DNA of 64,000 bases, taken from assembly GCA_900489925.1 (NCBI GenBank), contig UEHQ01000012.1, forward strand, positions 124,001-188,000. The letters are read 5' to 3'. The notes under the pieces are model-generated. The model worked only from the letters and a program-made list of their open reading frames with translations, did not search any database and was not told where the DNA came from. Source of the stretch: Hyphomicrobiales bacterium (lineage in GTDB: Bacteria; Pseudomonadota; Alphaproteobacteria; Rhizobiales; Rhizobiaceae). Of the stretch, positions 8,767 to 17,708 are shown one piece after another (the stretch's first letter is position 1; each line of letters starts with the position of its first letter). A program made the position numbers and the translations under genes.

Positions 8767-9804
8767 GTGGGACAGACAGTGACCAAGCGTGCAACCATGG
8801 TTGACGTTGCACAGCGTGCAGGCGTCTCACAGGCAACCGTATCTCTCGTGTTGAATGGGGTCAGTAACCCACGCGTTTCCGAGGTCACCCGGGCACGCGT
8901 CATGGAAGCCGCGGAAGCGCTCGGCTATCGCAAAGGCCCGCGACATAACGTTCCCGAACACCGGCGGCCCGTGATCGGATTACTGATCGACGAAGTCAGC
9001 ACAACCCCGTTCGCCATGCCCTTCATCGAGGGCGCGCGCGACGAAGCGGCGCTACAGGATATCCTGATTGCAACCTTCTGCACCCGATCCGATCCCAAGA
9101 TCGAGAGCGCAGCACTCGATTTGCTGCAGGAACTCAATGTTATCGGCATTCTCTACACGACCCTGACGACCCGGCAGATCGTTGCCCCCGAGCGGCTGAA
9201 CGACATCCCGACGGTTCTCGTGAACTGCTACGACAAGCATCGCCGCCATCCGTCGGTTGTGCCCGGCGACATCGCGGGCGGCCACGCGGCGACCGAAGCG
9301 TTGCTGAAGGCCGGCCATCGCAGGATCGCCCACCTGAAGGGAGAGGACTGGATCGACGCCGCCCGAGACCGCGAAAAAGGATACCGGCAGGCGCTGACCA
9401 CTTGGGACGTTCCCGTCGACGAGGACCTCATTCTGATGGGCGGATGGACCGTCAACGGCGGTCGCGAACTCACACTCAAACTGCTTGATCGACAAGACCC
9501 GCCGACCGCCATCTTCTGCTTTAACGACCGCATGGCAGTGGGCGCCTATGACGCCGTCAAGAGCCGCGGCCTGCGTGTCCCAGAAGACATTTCCGTGGTG
9601 GGTTTCGACGACGAGGATCTGGCCTCCTACATGGTGCCGCCGCTTTCGACCGTGCTGCTACCCCACGACGAAATGGCACGATGGGCTGTGGGCGCGCTGC
9701 TTGACCACAACGAGGGCATCTCATCTCACCGCACCACGCAGAAGATCAAGATCGAGTGCCCGCTTGTCGAGCGTGCCTCGATTGCCGAGCCAACCGCACC
9801 GTGA
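8767..9804 (+). CDS. LacI-family transcriptional regulator
   Basis: A 345-aa regulator with an N-terminal LacI helix-turn-helix (ATMVDVAQRAGVSQATVSLVLNG) and hinge, followed by a periplasmic-binding-protein-like sensor domain (GLLIDEVSTTPFAMPFIEGA; CFNDRMAVGAYDAVKSRGL; VGFDDEDLASYMVPPLSTV). It is divergent from the GH2/ABC operon, so it most likely represses it and responds to its substrate. Start choice is uncertain: GTG at 8767 or GTG at 8779, with no strong ribosome-binding site for either. The helix-turn-helix is complete with both. Confidence 0.9.
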   Translation: MGQTVTKRATMVDVAQRAGVSQATVSLVLNGVSNPRVSEVTRARVMEAAEALGYRKGPRHNVPEHRRPVIGLLIDEVSTTPFAMPFIEGARDEAALQDILIATFCTRSDPKIESAALDLLQELNVIGILYTTLTTRQIVAPERLNDIPTVLVNCYDKHRRHPSVVPGDIAGGHAATEALLKAGHRRIAHLKGEDWIDAARDREKGYRQALTTWDVPVDEDLILMGGWTVNGGRELTLKLLDRQDPPTAIFCFNDRMAVGAYDAVKSRGLRVPEDISVVGFDDEDLASYMVPPLSTVLLPHDEMARWAVGALLDHNEGISSHRTTQKIKIECPLVERASIAEPTAP

Positions 9805-9927
9805 TGCATGACGGCTTGGGGACATTCGTGTGCGCTCACCGCACGTCCAATCGTGAGGATATAGCCGGCTCCGCCAAACACGGTTGATTCGCAGAATGCC
9901 TCTCTCCTTGCGAGCAGAGGGAGCAAT

Positions 9928-9956
9928 TTGACATCCGGCCAAAGGATGCCGACATT
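9928..9956 (+). promoter_or_regulatory. Candidate sigma-70 promoter for the semialdehyde dehydrogenase gene
   Basis: A perfect TTGACA -35 (9928-9933) is followed after 17 nt by a weak -10 (GACATT, 9951-9956), about 70 bp before the dehydrogenase start. The weak -10 makes this tentative. Confidence 0.3.
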
Positions 9957-10028
9957 GCCTCCGATGCCACGACCAGCGTGGCAGAGAGAATGCAGAGTCG
10001 CAGACCTTCTCTGAACAGGATGAGCAAC

Positions 10029-11483
10029 ATGAACCTCAAGGACCCCTCACTCTTTCGCCAGGCGGCACTCATCGGCGGCGAATGGATCGATGCCGATCCC
10101 GCCAACGCGATCGAGGTCAACAACCCCGCGACGGGCGAAATCATCGGCCGCGTGCCGAAGCTCGGCGCAGCCGAGACAAAAAAGGCGATCGAGGCCGCGC
10201 GAACCGCCCAGAAGGGCTGGGCCGCACGCACCGCCAAGGAGCGTTCCGGCATCCTGCGCAAGTGGTTCGAACTGATGATCGAGAACAAGGATGATCTCGG
10301 CCGTATCCTGACGCTGGAGCAGGGCAAGCCGCTCGCCGAAGCAACCGGCGAGATCGTCTATGGCGCGAGCTTCGTCGAATGGTTCGCGGAAGAAGCCCGC
10401 CGCGTCTATGGCGACCTGATCCCTGGTCACCAGCCGGACAAGCGCCTCATGGTGATGAAGCAGCCGATCGGCGTTGTCGCTGCCATCACGCCTTGGAATT
10501 TTCCAAACGCGATGATCACCCGCAAAGCCGGCCCCGCCTTTGCCGCCGGTTGCGCCATGGTTCTGAAGCCCGCCTCGCAGACGCCTTTCTCGGCACTGGC
10601 AATCGCCCATCTCGCCGAACGCGCCGGTCTGCCGAAGGGCCTGTTCAGCGTCGTCACCGGCTCGGCCGCGGCAATCGGCGCCGAGATGACCGCCAACCCG
10701 ACCGTTCGAAAACTGACCTTCACCGGATCCACCGAGATCGGTGCAGAGCTCTACAAACAGAGCGCACCGACCATCAAGAAGCTCGGCCTGGAACTCGGCG
10801 GCAATGCTCCGTTCATCGTTTTCGACGATGCCGACCTTGATGCAGCCGTGGAAGGCGCACTGATCGCAAAGTTCCGCAACAACGGCCAGACCTGCGTCTG
10901 CGCCAATCGCCTATACGTTCAGGACGGCGTTTATGATGCCTTCGCGCAGAAACTTGCGGCCGCGGTCGGCAAGCTGAAAACCGGCAACGGTTTCGACGAA
11001 GGCGTCATCCTTGGACCGCTGATCGACAAGCCAGCCCTCGAAAAGGTCGAGCAGCATGTTGCCGATGCGCTGGCCAAGGGAGCAAACGTGGTGCAGGGCG
11101 GCAAGCGCCATCCGCTCGGCGGCACCTTCTATGAAGCCACCGTCCTTGCCAATGTCACCAAGGACATGGCGGTTGCGCGCGAAGAGACATTCGGGCCGGT
11201 GGCCCCCCTCTTCCGCTTCAAGGATGAAACGGATGTTATCGAGCAGGCGAACGACACCGAGTTCGGTCTTGCTTCCTATTTCTACGCCAAGGATCTCGCC
11301 CGCGTCTTCCGGGTCGCCGAAGCGCTGGAATACGGCATGGTCGGTGTCAACACCGGGCTGATCTCGACAGCCGAAGCGCCCTTCGGCGGCGTCAAGCTTT
11401 CCGGCCTCGGCCGCGAAGGCTCGAAGTATGGTATCGAGGAGTTCATGGAAATCAAATACGTCTGCCTCGGCGGCATAAGCTGA
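10029..11483 (+). CDS. gabD: NAD(P)-dependent succinate-semialdehyde dehydrogenase (GabD-like)
   Basis: A 484-aa class I aldehyde dehydrogenase. It shows the oxyanion Asn in PWNFP (N157), cofactor Lys180 (VLKPAS), the catalytic Glu255 in LELGGNAP, and nucleophile Cys289 in NGQTCVCANR. The run around these residues is characteristic of the GabD/SSADH subfamily, which oxidises succinate semialdehyde to succinate in GABA catabolism. The ATG at 10029 is preferred because AGGATGAG lies at normal spacing and the length then matches GabD; an in-frame ATG at 10020 is possible. No gabT is adjacent. It stands alone between two LacI-regulated clusters and ends at an intrinsic terminator, so a related semialdehyde substrate cannot be excluded. 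Confidence 0.85.
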   Translation: MNLKDPSLFRQAALIGGEWIDADPANAIEVNNPATGEIIGRVPKLGAAETKKAIEAARTAQKGWAARTAKERSGILRKWFELMIENKDDLGRILTLEQGKPLAEATGEIVYGASFVEWFAEEARRVYGDLIPGHQPDKRLMVMKQPIGVVAAITPWNFPNAMITRKAGPAFAAGCAMVLKPASQTPFSALAIAHLAERAGLPKGLFSVVTGSAAAIGAEMTANPTVRKLTFTGSTEIGAELYKQSAPTIKKLGLELGGNAPFIVFDDADLDAAVEGALIAKFRNNGQTCVCANRLYVQDGVYDAFAQKLAAAVGKLKTGNGFDEGVILGPLIDKPALEKVEQHVADALAKGANVVQGGKRHPLGGTFYEATVLANVTKDMAVAREETFGPVAPLFRFKDETDVIEQANDTEFGLASYFYAKDLARVFRVAEALEYGMVGVNTGLISTAEAPFGGVKLSGLGREGSKYGIEEFMEIKYVCLGGIS

Positions 11484-11496
11484 GCTGAAGGTACCG

Positions 11497-11533
11497 ATCG
11501 GCTCCCTTCCCATGTCGGCAGGGAGCCGATTTT
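11497..11533 (+). terminator. Intrinsic terminator after gabD-like gene
   Basis: An 11-bp perfect stem, ATCGGCTCCCT (11497-11507) paired with AGGGAGCCGAT (11520-11530), is followed by TTT, 14 nt after the stop codon. The T-tract is short. Confidence 0.7.
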
Positions 11534-11581
11534 ACGGCGCGCCACCGGAACCTGGCCCGCGAAGGAATCGGCCTTAAGCGA

Positions 11582-12508
11582 TCACCCTATCGTCGCCCCG
11601 TTCGCCGTGAGATAGACCGCGTAAAGCGAGGTCGTTCCTGTGATGAACAGCCGATTCAGCTTGGGACCGCCGAAGGTGACGTTCGAGACGAATTCGGGAA
11701 TGACAATCTTGCCGAGCAGGGTCCCGTCTGGGTCGTAAGCATGCACTCCGTCGCTTGCACTCGCCCATATGCGCCCCTTCCGATCGCATCGGAATCCGTC
11801 GAAAAAGCCGGACGTGCACTCGGCGAAGACGCCCAGATCGGTGAGTTTGCCATTGTCGGCGCACGCGAGTTTGCGGATATTACGCGGGCCACCGGGCTGA
11901 TGGCTACCGCCAGTGTCGGCGATGTAAAGCAGACTTTCGTCCGGCGAGAAGGCCAAGCCGTTCGGCTTGACGAAATCGTCTGCGACGCGCGTGGTCGTCG
12001 AGCGAGCAGGGTCATAGCGATAGACGTGGCAGCCATCGATCTCGCTTTCGGCGTACTCCCCTTCATAGTCATGCAATATCCCGTAGCTCGGATCCGTGAA
12101 CCAGATCGTTCCATCGGACCTGACCACCACGTCATTGGGCGAATTGAGCCGCTGGCCTTCGAATCGATCTACGAGAACACTGAGGCTGCCATCGAAGTTC
12201 GTCCGCGTGACGCGGCGCGTCAGGTGCTCGCATGTGACCAACCGCCCTTGCCCGTCGACGCTGTTGCCATTCGAATTGTTCGATGGCGAGCGAAAGACCG
12301 ACACCTGTCCGCTGGTCTCATCAAAGCGCAACAACCGATTGTTGGGAATATCCGAGAAGACAAGATAGCGCCCCGCAGCAAACCAGGCAGGACCTTCCAG
12401 CCAGCGCCCGCCTGTCCAAAGACGCTCCACGCGGGCGTGGCCGACAAAGCATTGCTCGAACCGGTGATCGAGCACCTCGAAGCCGCTTCCCTCTATCTCG
12501 CCAAACAT
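11582..12508 (-). CDS. SMP-30/gluconolactonase/LRE family lactonase
   Basis: A 308-aa six-bladed beta-propeller protein. It shows the N-terminal metal-ligand Glu (WLEGPAWF), a central Asn loop (NSPNDVVVRSDGTIWFTDPSYG) and the Asp of the metal site (GLAFSPDESLLYIADTGG). Family members hydrolyse aldonolactones (gluconolactone, galactonolactone and others) using a divalent metal. The ATG at 12508 is set by GGGAGGGG eight bases upstream; the frame is open further upstream but runs into the regulator on the other strand. A variant of the cluster operator (12558-12573) lies just upstream, tying it to the ketoaldonate regulon. No signal peptide is seen, so it probably acts in the cytoplasm. Confidence 0.9.
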   Translation of the reverse strand: MFGEIEGSGFEVLDHRFEQCFVGHARVERLWTGGRWLEGPAWFAAGRYLVFSDIPNNRLLRFDETSGQVSVFRSPSNNSNGNSVDGQGRLVTCEHLTRRVTRTNFDGSLSVLVDRFEGQRLNSPNDVVVRSDGTIWFTDPSYGILHDYEGEYAESEIDGCHVYRYDPARSTTTRVADDFVKPNGLAFSPDESLLYIADTGGSHQPGGPRNIRKLACADNGKLTDLGVFAECTSGFFDGFRCDRKGRIWASASDGVHAYDPDGTLLGKIVIPEFVSNVTFGGPKLNRLFITGTTSLYAVYLTANGATIG

Positions 12509-12557
12509 GCTACCCCTCCCGAAATGCCTATATTTGAACTCGCTATCCGCGCGAAAT

Positions 12558-12573
12558 ATGTTATCGATATCAT
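12558..12573 (-). promoter_or_regulatory. Operator 1 (GntR/IdnR-like palindrome, one mismatch) at the lactonase promoter
   Basis: ATGTTATCGATATCAT differs by one base from the perfect palindrome found at 15844 and 17723. On the leftward strand a TTGCCA -35 (12587-12582) is followed after 17 nt by ATAACA (12564-12559) inside the operator, so a bound repressor would cover the -10. Confidence 0.75.
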
Positions 12574-12766
12574 CGCCGTCATGGCAAGCGATGAGTGATG
12601 CCAAATGCGGCGGGTCCGGTTGAGAATTGGCTTTTCTGATTGCGTCGAACGAAAATTGGGCAGGTTCGCACAGTCTATGACTGATAATTTTGGACTGTCG
12701 GATGATAGCGATAACCTCAGGTCCAACAGACGTTATGCGGATGCATGATCGCACAGTGGAGAACCC

Positions 12767-13819
12767 GTGAAGAAGGTCGATACCAGCAAAGGCGCGCATT
12801 CCCGGACGGCAGATGCCCAGAAGCTGACGATGGCTGAAGTCGCCAAGTATGTCGGCGTATCGGCCATGACGGTTTCTCGCGCCTTTCGCCAGGACGCGAG
12901 CGTTTCCGAGGAGACCCGTAAACGCATAATGGAAGCCGTGGATGCGCTCGGCTATGTGCTCGACCAGTCGGCCGGCAGTCTGTCGTCGCGCCGTACCGGC
13001 TTCATCGCGGCCCTCGTGCCTTCCATCAACAACTCCAATTTTTCCGACACGGCGCGCGGCATCACCGATGCCCTCGAGAATACCGGCCTGCAGCTGCTTT
13101 TGGGCTACACCGACTATTCCGCCGAAAAGGAAGAACAACTGATCGAATCGATGCTGCGCCGTCGCCCGGAAGGCATCATCCTCACGGGTGGCGCACATAC
13201 GCCGAGAGCCCGCAGAATGCTGGAAAAGGCGGGCATTCCTGTTGTCGAGACATGGGAAATCCCCGAGGACCCGGTAAACCACGTCGTCGGTTTCTCCAAC
13301 AGCGAGGCGATGTCCTTGCTGGTACGGGAACTTGCCAACAAAGGTTATCGCAAGTTCGGCTATATCGGCGGAACGACTGCGCGCGACACGCGCGGCAGCC
13401 AGCGCCGCAGCGGCTTCCTCAAGACCGTCGAAGACCTGGGCCTCGGGCCGGGCCGAATGATCTCCTTCGGCGTGCCACCCATAACGATGGAGCAAGGGGG
13501 GCAAGCCATCGTCAGCATGTTGGAACGCTGGCCCGACACCGAGGTGGTGCTCTGCGTGTCGGACCTGTCTGCTTTCGGTGCGCTGATGGAGTGTCAACGC
13601 CGTGGGCTGCGCGTTCCTCAGGATATAGCCATTGCCGGCTTTGGCGACTACGAGATTTCATCGATCTGTCACCCGCGGATTTCCACCATCAACGTGGATT
13701 GCTACGGTATCGGCAGGCAGGCGGCTGCGCGCCTGCTCGATGCGCTCCAGGATGGCGGAGACGTTGCCGGCGACATCACGCTAACGAGCTACCGCGTCGT
13801 CCTGCGGGAAAGCACCTGA
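12767..13819 (+). CDS. LacI-family regulator of the gluconate/idonate type (GntR/IdnR-like)
   Basis: A 350-aa LacI-family repressor starting with GTG. The helix-turn-helix lies at about residues 22-45 (LTMAEVAKYVGVSAMTVSRAFR), followed by the hinge and a sugar-sensor domain (GFIAALVPSINNSNFSDTARGI; VGFSNSEAMSLLVRELANKGY). These segments resemble GntR/IdnR repressors of gluconate and idonate genes. It sits in the middle of a cluster carrying three copies of an ATGTTA-N4-TAACAT-type palindrome, the half-site arrangement known for those repressors, so it is the obvious candidate to bind them. The effector is inferred to be gluconate or a ketoaldonate. Confidence 0.88.
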   Translation: MKKVDTSKGAHSRTADAQKLTMAEVAKYVGVSAMTVSRAFRQDASVSEETRKRIMEAVDALGYVLDQSAGSLSSRRTGFIAALVPSINNSNFSDTARGITDALENTGLQLLLGYTDYSAEKEEQLIESMLRRRPEGIILTGGAHTPRARRMLEKAGIPVVETWEIPEDPVNHVVGFSNSEAMSLLVRELANKGYRKFGYIGGTTARDTRGSQRRSGFLKTVEDLGLGPGRMISFGVPPITMEQGGQAIVSMLERWPDTEVVLCVSDLSAFGALMECQRRGLRVPQDIAIAGFGDYEISSICHPRISTINVDCYGIGRQAAARLLDALQDGGDVAGDITLTSYRVVLREST

Positions 13820-13828
13820 GCCGCCACA

Positions 13829-14860
13829 TCAGAAGGCGATCTGCACCTTCATGGATCGGCTTCGATCCCCGGCGACCTCGAATGCGGCCACCGCTTCGTC
13901 GATGCCATACACGCCCGTCAGCAGAGGTTTAAAGTCAACCCGTCTGCTGTTGATCAGGTTGACGGCCAGCCCGAACTCCTCATGGAAGCGGAAGGTGCCG
14001 CGAATGTCGATCTCCTTCGAGACGATCACGTTTTGCGGGATTGCAATGTCGCCACCAAGGCCAAGCTGAACCAGGATCGATCGTGGAGCGAGAACGTCGA
14101 GGCCACTTCTGACGGCACGTTCGTTTCCGGAGGCTTCGAACATGACGTCGAAATAGCCTTTGTTCGCCCCAAAGGCCGACAGCTGCTCGGGGTGGGTAGC
14201 CACGTTGATGGTTCGATCGGCGCCGACGGTGCCGGCGAGATCAAGGACGCCATCCATTACGTCAGTGGCGACGATCTCCCGCGCTCCATGAAGCCGCGCG
14301 GACATGATCGCAAGCGCACCGATCGGCCCGCAGCCCGTAACAAGGACGCGTTTTCCAAGCAGCGACCCGGCGCGGTTGACGGCATGCAGCGTCACCGCAA
14401 AAGGTTCGGCAAAGGCAGCTTCCTGGATCGAGATACCATCATCGATTTTGTGGCATTGCCAGCTTTCCGCCACCAGCTGCTGTCGGAAAGCGCCCTGGAT
14501 ATGCGGCATCGGCATCGCGCTGCCATAGAAACGCATGTTGAGGCACTGGTTCTGCAGACCTCTGAGACAGTATTGGCAGTGATTGCAGGGGCGGCTCGGC
14601 GACACCGCCACCCGATCACCCACAGCCAGCACGCCTACTCCCTCCCCGAGCGCCTTGACCGTGCCAGCGATTTCATGTCCCAGGATCATGGGCTCGCGGA
14701 CGCGGATCGCCCCGAAGCCTCCATGATTGTAATAATGCAGGTCGGATCCGCAGATACCGCCTGCCTCTATGGCGATTTCCACCTGCCCCGTCCCTACGGC
14801 TTCCAGCGGGCGTTCCTCGATGCGCAGGTCCTTTGCGCCGTGAATGACAATTGCTTTCAT
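13829..14860 (-). CDS. idnD: Zinc-dependent L-idonate 5-dehydrogenase-like alcohol dehydrogenase
   Basis: A 343-aa medium-chain dehydrogenase. Catalytic zinc ligands are C37 (GGICGSDLH), H62 and E63 (ILGHEIAG); structural zinc cysteines are C92, C95, C98 and C106. A Rossmann motif follows (VLVTGCGPIGALA). Length and sequence fit L-idonate 5-dehydrogenase (L-idonate to 5-keto-D-gluconate), though sorbitol/xylitol dehydrogenases are close relatives. The ATG at 14860 begins the canonical N-terminus (MKAIVIHG) and lies 10 bp after the stop of the upstream 2-hydroxyacid dehydrogenase. It belongs to the leftward operon driven from operator 2 and converges on the LacI gene. Confidence 0.82.
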   Translation of the reverse strand: MKAIVIHGAKDLRIEERPLEAVGTGQVEIAIEAGGICGSDLHYYNHGGFGAIRVREPMILGHEIAGTVKALGEGVGVLAVGDRVAVSPSRPCNHCQYCLRGLQNQCLNMRFYGSAMPMPHIQGAFRQQLVAESWQCHKIDDGISIQEAAFAEPFAVTLHAVNRAGSLLGKRVLVTGCGPIGALAIMSARLHGAREIVATDVMDGVLDLAGTVGADRTINVATHPEQLSAFGANKGYFDVMFEASGNERAVRSGLDVLAPRSILVQLGLGGDIAIPQNVIVSKEIDIRGTFRFHEEFGLAVNLINSRRVDFKPLLTGVYGIDEAVAAFEVAGDRSRSMKVQIAF

Positions 14861-14870
14861 GGTCTCTTTC

Positions 14871-15812
14871 TCACACGACGGGTGTCGGAAGTGCCGCGCC
14901 TGCGAAATGCGCCGCCAGATTATCGCGCACCAACTGCCCCATTGCCTTGCGGGTCTCGATCGTACCTGAACCATGGTGGGGCTGCAGGACGACATTGTCG
15001 AGCGCCAGGAACCGTGGGTCGATCTTCGGCTCGTTGAGAAAGACATCGAGACCGGCCGCCTTTATCGTTCCATCTCGAAGTGCCGCGATCAGAGCCTCTT
15101 CGTCGACCGTGGAACCACGCGAGACGTTGATGAGAATTCCGTTGGCGCCGAGCGCCTTCAACACGGCGGCATCGATGATGTTCTTCGTCGCCTCGCCACC
15201 AGGAACGATGACGATCAGGAACTCGCTCCATTCGGCAAGTGCAATCAGATCCGGTTCGAAGACGTAGGAAACCTGCGACTGCGGACGGCGGGAGAAATAG
15301 CTGATCTCGCAGCCGAAGGCGGACGCACGCCGAGCAATTGCCTGGCCGATGCGCCCCATGCCGACGATCCCCAGGCGCTTGCCGGCGACGCGAGTAACGA
15401 GCGGCATGGGCGCCTTGCCCCATTGTCCGGAGCGAACAAAGACATCGGCCTGCGGGATATGCCGCGCCGTGGCAAGGAGCAATCCGAGCGCGATATCCGC
15501 AACATCTTCAGTCAGGACATCAGGGGTGTTCGTCACTCGTATCCCGCGCGTACGCGCATGCGCCAGATCGATCGCATCCGTGCCGACCCCGTAGCAGGAG
15601 ACGATCTCGAGGTTCGGCAGGCTCTGCATCAGTGTTGTGGAGGCCCCCAATTCTCCGCGCGTGGCGATGGCTCGAATACTGTCGCCGACATTGGCCAGAA
15701 GACCTTCCTTGTCATCCGCCTCCCAAAGCCGATGGACCGTGTACTTCGCCTCGAGATCCTCCATATCCCACTCGGGGTAGGCTCCGGTCATCAGGATGTC
15801 TACCTTTGGCAT
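14871..15812 (-). CDS. D-isomer-specific 2-hydroxyacid dehydrogenase, 2-ketoaldonate reductase-like
   Basis: A 313-aa NAD(P)-dependent dehydrogenase of the GhrB/TkrA/hydroxypyruvate reductase family. GMGRIG at 151-156 is the nucleotide loop; catalytic residues are R232 (NVSRGS), E261 (FLNEP) and H279 or H280 (QPHHG). The ATG at 15812 has a GGAGGA ribosome-binding site; an in-frame start at 15830 has none. In an idonate cluster the likely reaction is reduction of a 2-ketoaldonate (2-keto-L-gulonate to L-idonate, or 2-ketogluconate to gluconate); glyoxylate/hydroxypyruvate reduction is an alternative. It is first in the operon with idnD and divergent from idnO across operator 2. Confidence 0.85.
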   Translation of the reverse strand: MPKVDILMTGAYPEWDMEDLEAKYTVHRLWEADDKEGLLANVGDSIRAIATRGELGASTTLMQSLPNLEIVSCYGVGTDAIDLAHARTRGIRVTNTPDVLTEDVADIALGLLLATARHIPQADVFVRSGQWGKAPMPLVTRVAGKRLGIVGMGRIGQAIARRASAFGCEISYFSRRPQSQVSYVFEPDLIALAEWSEFLIVIVPGGEATKNIIDAAVLKALGANGILINVSRGSTVDEEALIAALRDGTIKAAGLDVFLNEPKIDPRFLALDNVVLQPHHGSGTIETRKAMGQLVRDNLAAHFAGAALPTPVV

Positions 15813-15842
15813 TGTTCCTCCGCCTACCAATTGGCAATTGAT

Positions 15843-15860
15843 TATGTTATCGATAACATA
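15843..15860. promoter_or_regulatory. Operator 2: perfect palindrome between divergent ketoaldonate reductase and idnO promoters
   Basis: ATGTTATCGATAACAT (15844-15859), extended to an 18-bp perfect palindrome. Leftward promoter: TTGACA (15882-15877), 16-nt spacer, TATGTT (15860-15855). Rightward promoter: TTGGCA (15831-15836), 17-nt spacer, TAACAT (15854-15859). Both -10 elements fall inside the palindrome, so one repressor dimer could shut both directions. Confidence 0.85.
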
Positions 15861-15949
15861 TATTTCCCATATGCTGTGTCAAGCTGCGTTCGACACGGCA
15901 GGCAGGGCATGGCAAAGACAACAAGCATCGAGTGGGAGATCTGATTTCA

Positions 15950-16714
15950 ATGACGAATCTGTTTGATTTGACGGGCCGACGCGCGCTGATCACGGGGTCC
16001 AGCCAAGGTATTGGCTATGCCCTCGCCCAGGGCTTGGCGCTGCATGGCGCGCAAGTTGTCATCAACGGTCGAACCGCAGAAACCGTCGAACGCGCGGTCG
16101 CCGAACTGCAAGCGAAAAACCTGTCAGCAAGAGCTGCCATTTTCGACGTGACGAAGAAGGATGCTGCCGAGCGCGGCGTAGCTGATATCGAGAACAATAT
16201 CGGCCCTATCGACATATTGATCAACAACGCCGGAATGCAGTTCCGCTCACCGCTCGAGGACTTTCCCGCGGACAAATGGGAGCAGCTACTCACCACCAAT
16301 ATCTCAAGCGTCTTCTATGTTGGCCAGGCGGTAGCGCGCGCCATGATCGCCCGGAAAGCCGGTAAGATCATCAACATCGCCTCGGTCCAAAGTGAAATGG
16401 CCCGCCCAGGCATTGCACCGTACACCGCCACCAAAGGCGCCGTGCGCAACCTCACCCGCGGCATGTGCGCCGACTGGGCAAAATACGGCCTGCAGATCAA
16501 CGCCATCGCGCCAGGCTATTTCAAGACGCCGCTCAACCAGGCGCTCGTCGACAACCCGGAATTCTCGTCCTGGCTCGAAAAACGTACGCCGGCCGGCCGC
16601 TGGGGCGATGTGGAAGAACTGGTCGGTGCCGCAGTGTTCCTCTCTGGACGCGCCTCGTCCTTCGTCAACGGCCACACTCTCTACGTTGATGGCGGCATTA
16701 CCACCTGCCTCTAG
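15950..16714 (+). CDS. idnO: Gluconate 5-dehydrogenase-like short-chain dehydrogenase
   Basis: A 254-aa SDR with cofactor motif TGSSQGIG (15-22), NNAG near residue 92, catalytic Ser145, and YxxxK with Y158 and K162. Length and sequence (FDLTGRRALITGSSQGIG; TPAGRWGDVEELVGAAVFL) closely resemble IdnO/gluconate 5-dehydrogenase, which interconverts 5-keto-D-gluconate and D-gluconate. The ATG at 15950 gives the canonical start; an in-frame upstream start at 15932 is less likely. It is divergent from the reductase/idnD operon and followed after 53 bp by the HIBADH-family gene. Together with IdnD it would turn L-idonate into gluconate. Confidence 0.85.
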   Translation: MTNLFDLTGRRALITGSSQGIGYALAQGLALHGAQVVINGRTAETVERAVAELQAKNLSARAAIFDVTKKDAAERGVADIENNIGPIDILINNAGMQFRSPLEDFPADKWEQLLTTNISSVFYVGQAVARAMIARKAGKIINIASVQSEMARPGIAPYTATKGAVRNLTRGMCADWAKYGLQINAIAPGYFKTPLNQALVDNPEFSSWLEKRTPAGRWGDVEELVGAAVFLSGRASSFVNGHTLYVDGGITTCL

Positions 16715-16767
16715 GGCAGATCGCCCGAGTTGGGCAGCCTGAAAGAACTGAAGCACTGGAGCAGAGC

Positions 16768-17661
16768 ATGCAGAACGAGACACGGGCTATCGTCGCCGTC
16801 ATCGGCGCGGGCATCATGGGAACAGCTATTGCCACCCGCCTGATCGAGACGGGACATCAGGTCTATGTCTTTGATCTGGATCGGGAAAAGGTTGCCGCAT
16901 TAGGTGCCATCGGAGCACATGCGGCCGCCTCGGTGGAAGCGGCGGTCGCGGCATCCGATTTCTGCATTCTGAGCCTCAACCACGCCAGTATCGTGCGTGC
17001 TGTGGTCTTTGGAGACGCGGGCGTTGCGGCCGCGGCGGCACCCGAAAAACTGCTGATCGACATGTCGTCGATCGATCCGGCAGACACCACCGACATGGCC
17101 GCAAGGCTCCAACGCGAGACCGGCATGGCTTGGGTTGACTGCCCGCTCTCGGGCGGCGTTCCCGGCGCTCTCTCCGGCAAACTGACGATCATGGCCGGCG
17201 GGGATGCAGGTGACTTCGAGCGGGCGCGGCGCGTCATGCAGCACCTCGCCGCCAACTACACGCTGATGGGCCGTTCCGGCGCGGGTCAGACGACAAAACT
17301 GATCAACCAACTTTTCTGCGCGGTATTGTTCCAGGCGGTCGCGGAAGCCGTCAAGCTGGCGGAAGCCGGCGGCGTCGATGCCGCCTCCATCCCTGCCGCC
17401 CTCGCGGGCGGCCGAGCCGATAGCCGCATCCTGCAAGAGTTCATGGCCAAATTCGCCGCGCGCGACTTTTCGCCGACCGGTCGTATCGACAACATGCTGA
17501 AAGATCTCGATTCCCTGCAGGCTTTCGCCCTGAAGACGAAGACGCCGCTCCCGATGACTGGCGCGGTGGTGGAAATTCACCGCCTGCTTTGCGCAGCAGG
17601 TCTGGGCGCCAGCGATTCCGCCGAGATGATGAAACTGCTGGACGGTTTCGCCGCCGGCTGA
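16768..17661 (+). CDS. NAD(P)-dependent 3-hydroxyisobutyrate dehydrogenase-family oxidoreductase
   Basis: A 297-aa beta-hydroxyacid dehydrogenase. GAGIMG lies at 13-18, the substrate-binding signature is DCPLSGGVPGALSGKL (124-139), and the catalytic Lys is K177 in GAGQTTKLINQ. The family includes tartronate-semialdehyde reductase, 3-hydroxyisobutyrate dehydrogenase and L-threonate dehydrogenase; which applies is not clear. Its position between idnO and the sugar importer, all rightward, suggests it acts on a sugar acid of the same pathway. It is an unusual companion for an idn-type cluster. Confidence 0.85.
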   Translation: MQNETRAIVAVIGAGIMGTAIATRLIETGHQVYVFDLDREKVAALGAIGAHAAASVEAAVAASDFCILSLNHASIVRAVVFGDAGVAAAAAPEKLLIDMSSIDPADTTDMAARLQRETGMAWVDCPLSGGVPGALSGKLTIMAGGDAGDFERARRVMQHLAANYTLMGRSGAGQTTKLINQLFCAVLFQAVAEAVKLAEAGGVDAASIPAALAGGRADSRILQEFMAKFAARDFSPTGRIDNMLKDLDSLQAFALKTKTPLPMTGAVVEIHRLLCAAGLGASDSAEMMKLLDGFAAG

Positions 17662-17708
17662 TTGCGCCACGTTCCCAATCGATTTTCAGCGATCCAGTCT
17701 TTTTCCGC

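Noticed and set aside
12509..13597. N-terminal extension of the lactonase frame across the LacI gene
   Set aside because: The frame is open but runs antisense to the LacI coding region; the start at 12508 has a strong ribosome-binding site and the normal family N-terminus.
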